DNA of 64,000 nucleotides, from positions 62,001 to 126,000 of the IMG/VR virus record IMGVR_UViG_3300035670_013228, one strand, 5' to 3'. The notes beneath the pieces were generated by a model that saw only the letters and a list, made by a program, of their open reading frames with translations, was not told the origin of the DNA and made no database searches. Below, piece by piece: positions 38,712-47,538 of this stretch (positions are counted from its first letter, which is position 1; each line of letters starts with the position of its first letter). This DNA comes from a virus. The position numbers were made by a program, and so were the translations under genes.

Positions 38712-39696
38712 TAAAAGTTTCTATAACTTGAATATCTTGTCCCAAAACAACAACTGAATTTCTAGTATATACACCCTTTAGAGTTTTGATACGCACAGTC
38801 ACAGGAACTCTAGTATTGCTCGTCCAACTTCTAAAGAAATGCACACCCACAACAAATCTTCCGTGCGGAGAGCTGTTGTAGGGCCAAAAAACATTTTCTA
38901 TAGGATTATTATTTCTAGGTCCTCCAGCATTCATATCAATATCCAAAATCGCTCCGGATACACCGGCTCTTTTTCTCCAAAAAATAATCTCATTAATTCC
39001 GGATCCAATATATTGAACATGTAAGTCTATATCATCGGGAGTAGACCATGATAAAGATATTTGAACATCTCCTGTTCCGGCCCCATACATTTGTATTTTT
39101 TCTTCTATAGAATTTGTAGCATTAGGAGCACCTGTAGAGACGCTAGGAGTAATGGTTCGTTTAGGAATACCTTTGCCAATGGAAGTTCCTTTAGACACAA
39201 GTTGTTTTAAGGTATTGTCGGCACTCGTTTGACTTGTTGAATTCTCGCTTTTAACTTTTACAGGAGATTCTACATCATCAAACATTCTGTCGATATTAGG
39301 CTTGTGATTTACCATCGATTCCAATAGGGTAGATTCCTCCATCGAAACAATATCCGAGGTGTCAGATGATTCCGGTATTGATTCTTCCTCGAATACCGGA
39401 TTGATACTGGACTCTGGTTCCGTAATCAGTTCGGTATTATTGGTGTCTGTAACAAAATGCGATGTTGTTACTTCTAGTTCCAAGTTTACTGTATTGGTAT
39501 TGTCGTACTCAACCACCTCAGACAATGAAGATAGTTCAATAACTATAGGAGGCTTTTGTTTTTCTGCAACTATAAACACAAATGACAGTGTTAATAATAC
39601 AACGCAATGTATTATTAAGCTTTGCCAAAAACCATGTTCATAACCATAAAATACAATATTATCAATTATTCTTGTTCTTTTTTCCATTTGTGCCAA
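38704..39696 (-). CDS. TonB-like N-terminus plus YfaP/DUF2135-like domain protein
   Basis: This 330-residue product starts with a short cytoplasmic stretch and a single membrane segment (SLIIHCVVLLTLSFVFIVA, residues ~25-44), as in TonB-type proteins. An acidic, low-complexity linker follows to residue ~200. The C-terminal domain (~205-325) contains GDVQISLSWSTPDDIDLHVQ, then ILDIDMNAGGPRNN, ENVFW and GRFVVGVHFF, a pattern I associate with the YfaP/DUF2135 family of secreted beta-sandwich domains. The 5' end overlaps the upstream gene by 31 bases; an alternative ATG at 39687 shortens this to 22. Its position at the end of the leftward gene block is unusual for a replication cluster. A cell-envelope role in the host is inferred. 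Confidence 0.6.
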   Translation of the reverse strand: MAQMEKRTRIIDNIVFYGYEHGFWQSLIIHCVVLLTLSFVFIVAEKQKPPIVIELSSLSEVVEYDNTNTVNLELEVTTSHFVTDTNNTELITEPESSINPVFEEESIPESSDTSDIVSMEESTLLESMVNHKPNIDRMFDDVESPVKVKSENSTSQTSADNTLKQLVSKGTSIGKGIPKRTITPSVSTGAPNATNSIEEKIQMYGAGTGDVQISLSWSTPDDIDLHVQYIGSGINEIIFWRKRAGVSGAILDIDMNAGGPRNNNPIENVFWPYNSSPHGRFVVGVHFFRSWTSNTRVPVTVRIKTLKGVYTRNSVVVLGQDIQVIETFTN

Positions 39697-39989
39697 CCGT
39701 TATTTGGTAACCAATTGCCTTCATCATCTTTTCTTTTAGGAAATAATGTGCCGCCTTTTTTATGTTGACCGAAAGCTAAAATAGCTCCGCAATCCATACA
39801 TCTCAATTCATAATAATCATTACCCTCTACATTTCGTACAATAAATCTGAGATTAGTACTTCCGCACAACCCACATTTTGTTTCTCCAAAAATTTCCTGT
39901 ATAAGAGCTATCTCCTTAAAAACTTCCTTTTGACCACTACCCTCTAATTCAAACTGCAATTTATCATTAGCCTTATATAGTACTTTCAT
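39666..39989 (-). CDS. Zinc-ribbon protein associated with the annealing protein
   Basis: The 107-residue product has a four-cysteine ribbon: CGLCGS near residue 39 and CMDCGA near residue 64, followed by LAFGQHKKGGTLFPKR. This combination is common next to Erf/Rad52-type recombination genes in phages. It starts 3 bases downstream of the Rad52-like gene's stop and is clearly in the same operon. It probably binds DNA or the annealing protein, but no activity is known to me. Confidence 0.65.
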   Translation of the reverse strand: MKVLYKANDKLQFELEGSGQKEVFKEIALIQEIFGETKCGLCGSTNLRFIVRNVEGNDYYELRCMDCGAILAFGQHKKGGTLFPKRKDDEGNWLPNNGWHKWKKEQE

Positions 39990-39992
39990 ATA

Positions 39993-40709
39993 TCACTTCC
40001 ATTCTGTTTCGTAGCCTTTAATGTTTTCTGAAATCGAAGCAGCATTCTGTTGTAGACTATTCAGATTTTGTATTATAGAAACCGCCTCGTGGTGTTTTAT
40101 ATTATATACAGAATCGCAGGATATGTCAAGATGCTTCAATAGTTTTACGACATTAACGTTTAGTCTTTGTGCTAGTACATCTATAAAATTGATTTGATTA
40201 ACGCTAATTTTAGACACACTATCTCCATTCGGATCATCTTCGATATTTGATGATATTTCTTCTGCCGCTACTACTTTGCGTAATTTTAATGCTCTTCTTA
40301 AGGCTCTTCCTTCTGCTCTTGTTTCGGCCACGGCCACGGGATGATTACGATATACTTTGTCGCAATTGCCCCAATAAACGTCCGCAGAGCCATCCACAGT
40401 CTGAATATTAATTCCGTCTGGGTCTGGAGTACCCGGATTTAAACGATACGTCAACGAATGAATAACCGTTGCTCTTTTTTCATTGTCCGGGCTGGGAGAC
40501 TGAGCCACAGACGATGTTGACGACATTAATCTACAATTTAGAGCAATCTCAAAAATACGACGCAATCCATCTGTAGTGGGATTACCTGAAATTTTTTCGT
40601 CATCAGATAACAATCCTAATACATAATCTGTCCATCCCAAATCTGTTGGTTTTAGTGTGATTTCTTTACTATCTTTCGTGTCTTTAGTTTCTTTGGTTTC
40701 CTTTACCAT
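39993..40709 (-). CDS. Rad52-like single-strand annealing protein
   Basis: This 238-residue product probably anneals complementary single strands during phage recombination. The diagnostic segment AETRAEGRALRRALKLR near residue 130 is the conserved motif of the phage Rad52/Rad22-type annealing family. The N-terminus is Lys/Thr-rich and probably disordered (ETKETKDTKDSKE). Downstream helices (residues ~170-235) may mediate oligomerisation or SSB contact. It is followed by its zinc-ribbon partner and preceded, one base away, by a homing endonuclease candidate. Confidence 0.75.
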   Translation of the reverse strand: MVKETKETKDTKDSKEITLKPTDLGWTDYVLGLLSDDEKISGNPTTDGLRRIFEIALNCRLMSSTSSVAQSPSPDNEKRATVIHSLTYRLNPGTPDPDGINIQTVDGSADVYWGNCDKVYRNHPVAVAETRAEGRALRRALKLRKVVAAEEISSNIEDDPNGDSVSKISVNQINFIDVLAQRLNVNVVKLLKHLDISCDSVYNIKHHEAVSIIQNLNSLQQNAASISENIKGYETEWK

Positions 40710-40710
40710 T

Positions 40711-41502
40711 TTAGTCCTCTATTTCTATAATTTTGGTATTGTCAAATGCCTTTTGGTCATTAAGTACTGATATTAAAAGATCATATAATTTATCTGCTCG
40801 ACTTTTGGAAAAGTCTTTCAGTTGTTTGATTCGTATCAATTTCAAGCCTTTGCCCAAGATGAGTCCTGATTTTTTATTATCATATTTTTGATTTCTTTTT
40901 AGGGTGTCGTCCCCCCATACTGGTAAAAAATGAGAAGGTCCATCTATTTCTATAGCAATGTTCATTGTTGGTAAGAACAGATCTATTTGCAATTTTGTTG
41001 TTAATAACATTTGTTCTTTGTGAAAATCTACTTTGAATCCATCAGCTAATAATCTATCTAGTAAATATAGTTCTAATTTAGATCCTGTTTTACTACTATC
41101 TCTAACAGCTTTATTCGCCAAATTCAGACGATATTGTTTTTCGTCATCTGTTAAATTGTCCCAAAGTTCTTTGGCGGTTTGTTTTCTTTTTTGTATTTCT
41201 TGAGCACTTAATCCTTCCCAAGATTTCATCACAGATAATCCTATTTTACTTTTTGTGTCGTCTGATCTAGATGTTCCTTTTGTGGGATGTTTATGAGCAC
41301 CTGTTTTTATAGCATTGGATTGTGCTTCGCTCTTGTTCCTGATCGGAATTTTATATTTTATAGCATCTCTTCTAATTTTATTCGAATATGTGTGGAGTAA
41401 TTCAGCAATATCAGAGAAGCTTTTTTTCTCTTTTACATATAAAGTATTTAAGATTTGTTTTTTATCTATATCAGAATAGTTCTCATAATTTTTGTATAAC
41501 AT
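40711..41502 (-). CDS. Vsr-like (EDxHD-type) homing endonuclease candidate
   Basis: This 263-residue product combines an N-terminal helix-turn-helix-like region (FSDIAELLHTYSNKIRRDAI), a NUMOD3-like stretch (TKGTSRSDDTKSKIG) and a C-terminal PD-(D/E)xK-type nuclease with LQIDLFLPTMNIAIEIDGPSHF near residue 180 and LKLIRIK. That domain order is typical of free-standing homing endonucleases of the Vsr-like family. It is inserted between the annealing gene (1-base gap) and the glycosylation cluster (20-base overlap), so it has not disrupted either. Activity is inferred. Confidence 0.65.
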   Translation of the reverse strand: MLYKNYENYSDIDKKQILNTLYVKEKKSFSDIAELLHTYSNKIRRDAIKYKIPIRNKSEAQSNAIKTGAHKHPTKGTSRSDDTKSKIGLSVMKSWEGLSAQEIQKRKQTAKELWDNLTDDEKQYRLNLANKAVRDSSKTGSKLELYLLDRLLADGFKVDFHKEQMLLTTKLQIDLFLPTMNIAIEIDGPSHFLPVWGDDTLKRNQKYDNKKSGLILGKGLKLIRIKQLKDFSKSRADKLYDLLISVLNDQKAFDNTKIIEIED

Positions 41503-41950
41503 TATGCATATCCGTTGGGTTGTATTCGTCTATAATAGCTATTGGTGTTTTCCAACATATGTTATATTCCGCATATAATTTTGGATTAGAAACTATTAAC
41601 TCAAAGTCTTTATTCATAAATATGTCTTTCCAAAATACATAAGGAGCTTTTGTATTAGTAGACCAATCATTTGAGGTTAGATATAATACTTGTTTTTTAG
41701 GACACGGAAAAGTTCTTGTTAATAAAGCACTTTTAATATCGAATACAAATAGTATACCATCAAAATATTTGGCCTGATTGATATGTAATATGTAGTATTT
41801 ATGATCTAAGTCAACATTATTATATTTACTATTGAACAATACTATATTATCATAGGGTCTTAGTTTGCACAGACTATTAATGGATTCTAAAATTTTTGCA
41901 TGTTGTTGATTTTTAGAATTGATATCCAGTAGGTAGAATCCTATATTCAT
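41483..41950 (-). CDS. Unknown protein of the glycosylation cluster
   Basis: This 155-residue product is not recognised. It begins with MNIGFYLLDINSKNQQH and has alternating strands and helices like the first Rossmann-like half of a GT-B glycosyltransferase. The last third contains aromatic residues around DWSTNTKAPYVFWKDIF. It overlaps the next gene by 20 bases and the previous one by 4 (ATGA). Membership in the operon suggests a role with the glycosyltransferases, possibly as half of a two-subunit enzyme. Confidence 0.5.
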   Translation of the reverse strand: MNIGFYLLDINSKNQQHAKILESINSLCKLRPYDNIVLFNSKYNNVDLDHKYYILHINQAKYFDGILFVFDIKSALLTRTFPCPKKQVLYLTSNDWSTNTKAPYVFWKDIFMNKDFELIVSNPKLYAEYNICWKTPIAIIDEYNPTDMHNVIQKL

Positions 41951-42732
41951 CTATCACCCATAATATGTGGTATTAAATACTTATCAATAAAGTATTTGTA
42001 TGTTTTTGTTTCTATGTTTGAAATTTTTTCTGTTAATCTGATATTATCTATAGCATCAATAATAGAATAGTTTACTATATCATAATGATTGATTCCAGAA
42101 GCTTGACTTTCTAGTAGATAGTTTTGGTCAAGATCAATAACTCCACTATAAAGAGAAAGAATATTTGCCAAATCAGGATAATTAAAAACGCCGACATTAA
42201 CTTCTGATTCGTATTCTGGATTATTCATAACTACTATTTGTCTATTTGTTTTTGGATAAATAATATCTGACAATAACTCTATATTTTTTTCATTATTTTT
42301 TGAGAGCAAAACAACGATCTTATTATTTCTTTCCGGGCCGGTATCAAAGAAAATAGTATGGTCATATAAATTATCAAATAAACATACTGTATTTTTATAT
42401 TTACTATCTATATTCTTTTTCAGCACAACATTTATATTGGTATTATTGATATGTTCAACAAATTTATCATCCACAAGACCATCTACAACAAGATAAATTT
42501 TTACAGAGTCGTCGTGGTCTCTGACAAAGTCATGAAATTCTTGGGTGTATTCCGATATATGCCAGACCAGATTAGAAAATCTGTGTTTTTGATATGTGCT
42601 GAATAACTTGCCGTGAAATTTGCCAAATAAAACATCGGTATTAGACATACTATTTATGCCGTCGATCAAGAACTTATTCATTCCTTTGCTGCAATTATTC
42701 TGAGCGTCGTGCAATAGTGTTGTTTGTTTCAT
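41947..42732 (-). CDS. Unknown glycosyltransferase-like protein
   Basis: This 261-residue product begins MKQTTLLHDAQNNCSKGMNK and shows alternating beta-strand and helix segments (VKIYLVVDGLVDDKFV, NKIVVLLSKN, RQIVVMNNPEY) consistent with Rossmann-like folds. No nucleotide-sugar motif is certain. It starts within a single-base overlap of the preceding gene (ATGA-type junction on the downstream side), so it is part of the same transcript. I cannot assign a substrate. Confidence 0.45.
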   Translation of the reverse strand: MKQTTLLHDAQNNCSKGMNKFLIDGINSMSNTDVLFGKFHGKLFSTYQKHRFSNLVWHISEYTQEFHDFVRDHDDSVKIYLVVDGLVDDKFVEHINNTNINVVLKKNIDSKYKNTVCLFDNLYDHTIFFDTGPERNNKIVVLLSKNNEKNIELLSDIIYPKTNRQIVVMNNPEYESEVNVGVFNYPDLANILSLYSGVIDLDQNYLLESQASGINHYDIVNYSIIDAIDNIRLTEKISNIETKTYKYFIDKYLIPHIMGDR

Positions 42733-43427
42733 TATGATATCTTATATTTGTCTCTGAGTCCTTTGATCTCTATGCTATCGGTAGTATTAATTTCATTAAT
42801 ATAAAATTTGTATCCGAATTTTTCTATTAGAAAATTAATAATCTCGAAATCAAACATATTATCGTAACAGTTGTCTATATCACATATGATACTCTGAGCA
42901 TCCCTCTTTGTCAAATAAAAACTTTTATTCCACAGATAATCTCCCATATTATAAAATATAGAACTAATCAATTCCGAATCGATTGTATTTATTCCGAGAT
43001 AATCAGTTTTTATACGATTTCTTTTGTGATGTTTTTTTGTTAATATCCATGATATATTTTTCTTTTTTGTAGAGATATTTTTAATTAGAGTATTAGAATC
43101 TAGAAAAAAAATACCATAATAATTATTTATTGTTGGCTTAATATGATTTAGAAATAGCTTGATAGCATAAGAATCATTTGTATTTTCATATTGAGAATTA
43201 TTAATTATATGCACATGTTTTTTTTTATCAAGAGATTTTATGATTTTGTCTTGTCCAAATCCAAGTACTAGAAATATGTCCACAGGGCCGAATATTTTAC
43301 GTAAATACTCTATTTGATAACTAATAAGTTCTTTCGATGCTTTATTCTTTTTCAGAGTGCCTATTGGACCATATGATTTCATGCCCTTAGTAATGTTATA
43401 TGATAATATACAACAGGCGGTTTTCAT
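42732..43427 (-). CDS. Nucleotidyltransferase-like (LicC/GT-A fold) protein
   Basis: This 231-residue product resembles sugar- or choline-phosphate nucleotidyltransferases. QIEYLRKIFGPVDIFLVLGFG near residue 38 matches the 'YQIExLxxxG..DIxVVxGYxxxxI' region of that family, YENTNDSYAIKLFL near residue 80 matches 'YxxTNNxxSL', and GIFFLDSNTLI matches the metal-binding 'DGDVI' strand. The usual N-terminal GxGxRxxP nucleotide-binding loop is absent or degenerate (ILSYNITKGMKSYGPIGTL), so catalytic competence is doubtful. It may activate or mimic a sugar substrate for the adjacent glycosyltransferases. Confidence 0.5.
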   Translation of the reverse strand: MKTACCILSYNITKGMKSYGPIGTLKKNKASKELISYQIEYLRKIFGPVDIFLVLGFGQDKIIKSLDKKKHVHIINNSQYENTNDSYAIKLFLNHIKPTINNYYGIFFLDSNTLIKNISTKKKNISWILTKKHHKRNRIKTDYLGINTIDSELISSIFYNMGDYLWNKSFYLTKRDAQSIICDIDNCYDNMFDFEIINFLIEKFGYKFYINEINTTDSIEIKGLRDKYKIS

Positions 43428-43837
43428 ATTGTTTTTTCTAGAGTAGAAATAGTATAAATTTGATCAAAATATATATTATTGGTTTTTAGTTTCATCTGAT
43501 TAATAATATCTAAAAATTCTGGTTCAGACCATGCCGAAAGAATGTGTTGAAATATACCAGAAAATTTTTCTCCTGTTATTTCTAGTTTTTCTATTTTAGA
43601 TGCTAATAAGCTCAAATTAATAAACTTAATAGATACAGTACCACCTAAACATAACTTATTTATTATAGTCACAAATAAATTATTTCTTTCGTCAAAAGTA
43701 AAATTATCTAAACATAAACAGTCGATGTGGTTCACATAATTATTTGTAATATTATTGAGATTTTCAACATCAATATTATTTAATCCTTTTGGACATGTAT
43801 CATCAATATGTTTAACAATGTTGAGATTCGCTATCAT
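43424..43837 (-). CDS. Methyltransferase-like fragment or small accessory protein
   Basis: This 137-residue product contains an INKLCLGGTVSIKF segment resembling the strand-4/5 region of class I SAM-dependent methyltransferases (…LxpGGxlxi…) but lacks the glycine-rich motif I. It may be a degenerate or split methyltransferase, or an unrelated alpha/beta protein. It is linked by ATGA overlaps to both neighbours, so it is translated with the cluster. Confidence is in the reading frame more than in the family. Confidence 0.4.
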   Translation of the reverse strand: MIANLNIVKHIDDTCPKGLNNIDVENLNNITNNYVNHIDCLCLDNFTFDERNNLFVTIINKLCLGGTVSIKFINLSLLASKIEKLEITGEKFSGIFQHILSAWSEPEFLDIINQMKLKTNNIYFDQIYTISTLEKTI

Positions 43838-44742
43838 AATATGAAAGCCTTTCTTTTTGAATCGTGTTCTATTATATCGGATAATTTAATCTTGAACAGA
43901 TCGAAATTATGGAAACGTGTGAGGTATTCTACGACAGATTGCTTTACGGGGGGATTTTTAAGATCGCTATTGATATTTCTAGCTATATTATCTATTGATG
44001 ATCTATATATCAGTGATGGTATAGATGTGGTGTCCGATGATGGTACGATAGATAAGCACCCGCAAGCTATAGAAATTAACGAGAGTAATTTATCTGATTG
44101 TAAATTAATTATGCTCTTAAACCCATTTAGATACTCACACAGTTCCGACAATGACATAGATGGTATCTGATCTATAATATCACACTTAATATGTTCGTTT
44201 TCGAGATGGTGTTTTAATTGATGTCCAACCATGTTATTGGGTATATTTAGTATTAGTATATCTTTTTCTCTTTTGTCGTACTCTATAGTAGTATTAAAAA
44301 TTTCCAACGGAATTCCGTAATTTAGTATAATACTATTATGCTGATTCCAGCTTAATGCATAGTTCTCGTCAAAAAAGATTTTTTTGGTATATTTTAATTT
44401 TTGATTGATAATAGACAGATCTTCTTTTTTGATTTGATTTTGTTTAGGACCATGTTCAAAAACAAGAGAATTTAGATGTAACTGTTTTGGTAAAACATCT
44501 TGAGCCGATTGTAACAGAGAGTTGCAAATAAATAGATCATACGAATATAGATCAATATGAGATTCTGGCAAACCCAATGCATTTTCTGAGTTCGATATAT
44601 AGTTATTATCGAAAATGTAAAAGTTATAACCTACATAAAATAGAATTTTATCAAATACAGTATTCGCTGGTCTATATATAATATTTCTTTCGGATTCTAT
44701 AATTTGATGTATAATATTACTATTAATAATATTTAGTCGCAT
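43834..44742 (-). CDS. Glycosyltransferase-like protein (GT-B type)
   Basis: This 302-residue product has the look of a GT-B glycosyltransferase: an N-terminal Rossmann-like half ending with EHGPKQNQI and a second half with ILILNIPNNMVGHQLKHHL followed by LSELCEYLNGFKSIINLQ and LLSLISIACGCLSIV, which resembles the acceptor/donor-domain pattern 'E.....A.GC.pI'. The catalytic E-x7-E motif is not clear. It overlaps the neighbouring genes by 4 and 10 bases. Confidence 0.5.
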   Translation of the reverse strand: MRLNIINSNIIHQIIESERNIIYRPANTVFDKILFYVGYNFYIFDNNYISNSENALGLPESHIDLYSYDLFICNSLLQSAQDVLPKQLHLNSLVFEHGPKQNQIKKEDLSIINQKLKYTKKIFFDENYALSWNQHNSIILNYGIPLEIFNTTIEYDKREKDILILNIPNNMVGHQLKHHLENEHIKCDIIDQIPSMSLSELCEYLNGFKSIINLQSDKLLSLISIACGCLSIVPSSDTTSIPSLIYRSSIDNIARNINSDLKNPPVKQSVVEYLTRFHNFDLFKIKLSDIIEHDSKRKAFIL

Positions 44743-45854
44743 ATTTTTTTACCTATTGTTTCATAACTAAATTGATTTATAGAAGAAATACCTATCTCTC
44801 TTTTTGCTTCATATGCTTTTCTATCGTTTTTGTACATAGTATAAATTTTTTGCATATTTTCTATTAGACTATAAACATTTGGCTTATACCAATATTCATA
44901 AGCATTATAAATATCAAAATCATTAGAAAGAGTTCTTTGCTTTAGCATAACTGGTTGTTTATGACTATTAATTAGAAATCCATTATTATTATCTATAAAA
45001 TCAGCCATACCTGTGTGATCGGTTACTATAGGGGTTTTGCCGAGAATTAAACCTTCTGCTGCTGGACGACAAAATGCTTCTCCGTATGAAGGCATTACTA
45101 GACAATCGCAAGTATTATGTAGACCTATTATATCTATATCGGAGAGTCTATCAGAGATTATAAACTCTTTTTTGTAATACTGTTTAATATTCATTTTCTT
45201 TTTGATCTCTGCTATGTCATCTTTGATAATAGACACAGATTGAGACTGAGAAGCTCCAGGTACGCTAGACTTAATTACTAGTACCACATTGTCTGTATCT
45301 TTAAAAGCTAGATGAAAAGCTATAATCAAATCTGCAAAATTTTTTCTCTCCACATACTCACCTATACAATAAAACTTAAAAGCTTTTTCTGGTAATCCTG
45401 AAATAGACAATTTATAGTTTGCATTATTTTTATACATGTCAATATCTATAGGTTCTGATACGACTTTGATTTTTGTTTTTACTCCAGACTTTTTTAAACA
45501 TAGTTCTTCTTGTTTGGAGGGTACGCAGATTTCGTCTATATTATTAAGATTGTGAATACAAATAGATTTGGATATATTATTAGTTTCTAATACAAACAAT
45601 CCTACATTTTTTGGTCCATTTTTGATAGGAGCTATGCAATGCGGAAGAGTTTTCTGAAAAATAATATCGTATGACGAATATATAGAGTTTTCATACTGTA
45701 TAATTTGTTGATCCGGTTCAGAAGAATTATTGATAAAGAATATCGGTCTGGCGGTTATATTGGGTATCTTGGTGGCTATGGCTTTAATATAGTCTTTGGA
45801 CGCCATACCCCACCCATCTGTTTGCCTATACGGACCTATAAATAAAGCATTCAT
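44733..45854 (-). CDS. GT4-family glycosyltransferase
   Basis: This 373-residue product is a GT-B enzyme that would move a sugar from a nucleotide donor. The donor-site motif is PSYGEAFCRPAAEGLILG near residue 258, the E-x7-E pattern of GT4 enzymes, followed by PIVTDHTGMADFI. KFYCIGEYVERKNFADLI near residue 160 matches the 'xxxVGRxxxxKGxxxLI' strand at the start of the C-terminal domain. The N-terminus (FIGPYRQTDGWGMASKDYI) matches the acceptor domain opening of many phage and bacterial GT4 proteins. It is joined to the next glycosyltransferase by an ATGA overlap. The target (capsid, host envelope or DNA) is unknown. Confidence 0.8.
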   Translation of the reverse strand: MNALFIGPYRQTDGWGMASKDYIKAIATKIPNITARPIFFINNSSEPDQQIIQYENSIYSSYDIIFQKTLPHCIAPIKNGPKNVGLFVLETNNISKSICIHNLNNIDEICVPSKQEELCLKKSGVKTKIKVVSEPIDIDMYKNNANYKLSISGLPEKAFKFYCIGEYVERKNFADLIIAFHLAFKDTDNVVLVIKSSVPGASQSQSVSIIKDDIAEIKKKMNIKQYYKKEFIISDRLSDIDIIGLHNTCDCLVMPSYGEAFCRPAAEGLILGKTPIVTDHTGMADFIDNNNGFLINSHKQPVMLKQRTLSNDFDIYNAYEYWYKPNVYSLIENMQKIYTMYKNDRKAYEAKREIGISSINQFSYETIGKKICD

Positions 45855-47512
45855 TTGGTTTGATCCTTCATATTGGCATAGATAATAAAATCTTCTTGAG
45901 ATAATAGTTCTGGATTATCTTTCGCCTGCATGGTAATATTATGATTGTTGATTAGTGACTCGAATGTTTGTTTTACATTATCAACATTGTAAGGTTGGGT
46001 ATTCATACCATTTATAGCAAAACCATAATCAAGATCTCTTATCATATTCAATAGAATCATAGATGTTGTTATTTGATTATCGGGAACATTTTTAGATGCC
46101 CAGTCTACTATCATGTCGTATGGATTTTTATTTTTTTCTAGTTCAGTGAGTGATGTTATTTGTGGTAATTGAGTGTCCCATTTACCTTGATAATTAGTTA
46201 AGATAATATTATCTAAATAATTTTCCCATTTTTTAGCTATAATATTCCAATCATAGTGTTTTTCTACCAATGTTCTGGTTTCGTGTCTTTTTTGATTTTT
46301 AAGAATATCGGGAGAAGAAATATAGTTTTTAATGATTTCTACTAGATGATCGTTATCTGGATACACTCGGATAGCTTTGGTTTCTAGTTCTTTAAAAAAG
46401 TGCTTTACTTTTACCGGAAACCCATTAAGTTTTTGTACAACGTCAGACATGGCACTATAATCTACTGATGCCACAGGGACGCCGCAAGCAGCGGCTTCGA
46501 CTTGGGGCATACCGAATCCTTCGCATATAGCATATTGAACATATAGGTCAAAAGTATTGATAATTGTATTCAAATCCTCTTGAGATAATCCATTGCTAAC
46601 ATTCGGCATAGAAAATGAGTAATTTCCACACTTAGGACAAAATGTTACAGGATGTTGGTATAAACACGGTCTTAGAAAATTACATGCTTTACAACTGTAA
46701 GTAAATAAAACTCTATTGCCTATTTCATATTCTTTTAATAGTTGAGGAATATCCCAACCAGCATCAGGATAGCTAGTATGTAGATATAGATATATATTTT
46801 CTCCTGCTGGATTATTTGACTCTTGATAATGGCCGAGTAATTTTTTGAAAACAACGAATAGTTCTGGAATTAGTTTTCTTTTTTGGTTTCTCATTATGCT
46901 TCCAACAACAAAAGCATTTTCTAAACCCATTACTTTTCTGATCTCATCCCTATTGACTAATGGACGAAAGATTTCTAGATTTATACCCGGCGATGTTGTG
47001 TCAATGTAGTTTATTTTATTGTTGCTTTGTATACGAAGAGTATCTCTACCAAAATCTGAGTATGTAAAAATAGCATCAGCATGTAAAAAAGTATCTATCC
47101 ATTCTTCTTGCTGTGGGGCGGAGTCTACTGTTGGCATCAAAATCCAGTGGAAAAATGGTCTTAATGGAGATACTTGCTGATATGAATTCATCCAATAGTC
47201 ACGTATGTCAATAACGACATCTGGTTTAAAATCTAGTAAGACTCTTTCAAATCTCCATCTTCCGAACTGGTTCTCCATAGAACTATTGTATTGTGAATGT
47301 CTGGGATCAGAATGATCCACGGCATTAGCGTAGTATCTCCATGTTATGGAACTATCTTTTGGATCATTCACTTTTCCATAGCAAGCAAATTCTGCTATAT
47401 CGTATTTTCCAGTCGAGTGAAGTCTTGATAACAACTCTTTGGTGTATGTTCCAAAACCAGAATTAAGAAAACTGGCCTCAGAAACCATTAGTATTTTTAG
47501 TTTAGAACTCAT
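45851..47512 (-). CDS. GT4-family glycosyltransferase with a Cys-rich insertion
   Basis: This 553-residue product begins with a GT-B acceptor domain (MVSEASFLNSGFGTYTKELL near residue 9) and carries EGFGMPQVEAAACGVPV near residue 333, the E-x7-E donor motif of GT4. Between the two halves, residues ~274-302 contain CKACNFLRPC...FCPKCG, a probable zinc-binding insertion that is not typical of GT4. The ATG at 47512 has no Shine-Dalgarno sequence, and a perfect hairpin lies 26 bases upstream. It is the first gene of the seven-gene cluster after SSB. The last ~120 residues are an extra helical region of unknown role. Confidence 0.75.
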   Translation of the reverse strand: MSSKLKILMVSEASFLNSGFGTYTKELLSRLHSTGKYDIAEFACYGKVNDPKDSSITWRYYANAVDHSDPRHSQYNSSMENQFGRWRFERVLLDFKPDVVIDIRDYWMNSYQQVSPLRPFFHWILMPTVDSAPQQEEWIDTFLHADAIFTYSDFGRDTLRIQSNNKINYIDTTSPGINLEIFRPLVNRDEIRKVMGLENAFVVGSIMRNQKRKLIPELFVVFKKLLGHYQESNNPAGENIYLYLHTSYPDAGWDIPQLLKEYEIGNRVLFTYSCKACNFLRPCLYQHPVTFCPKCGNYSFSMPNVSNGLSQEDLNTIINTFDLYVQYAICEGFGMPQVEAAACGVPVASVDYSAMSDVVQKLNGFPVKVKHFFKELETKAIRVYPDNDHLVEIIKNYISSPDILKNQKRHETRTLVEKHYDWNIIAKKWENYLDNIILTNYQGKWDTQLPQITSLTELEKNKNPYDMIVDWASKNVPDNQITTSMILLNMIRDLDYGFAINGMNTQPYNVDNVKQTFESLINNHNITMQAKDNPELLSQEDFIIYANMKDQTK

Positions 47513-47538
47513 AATGATATTTATTGTAATTAACGATC

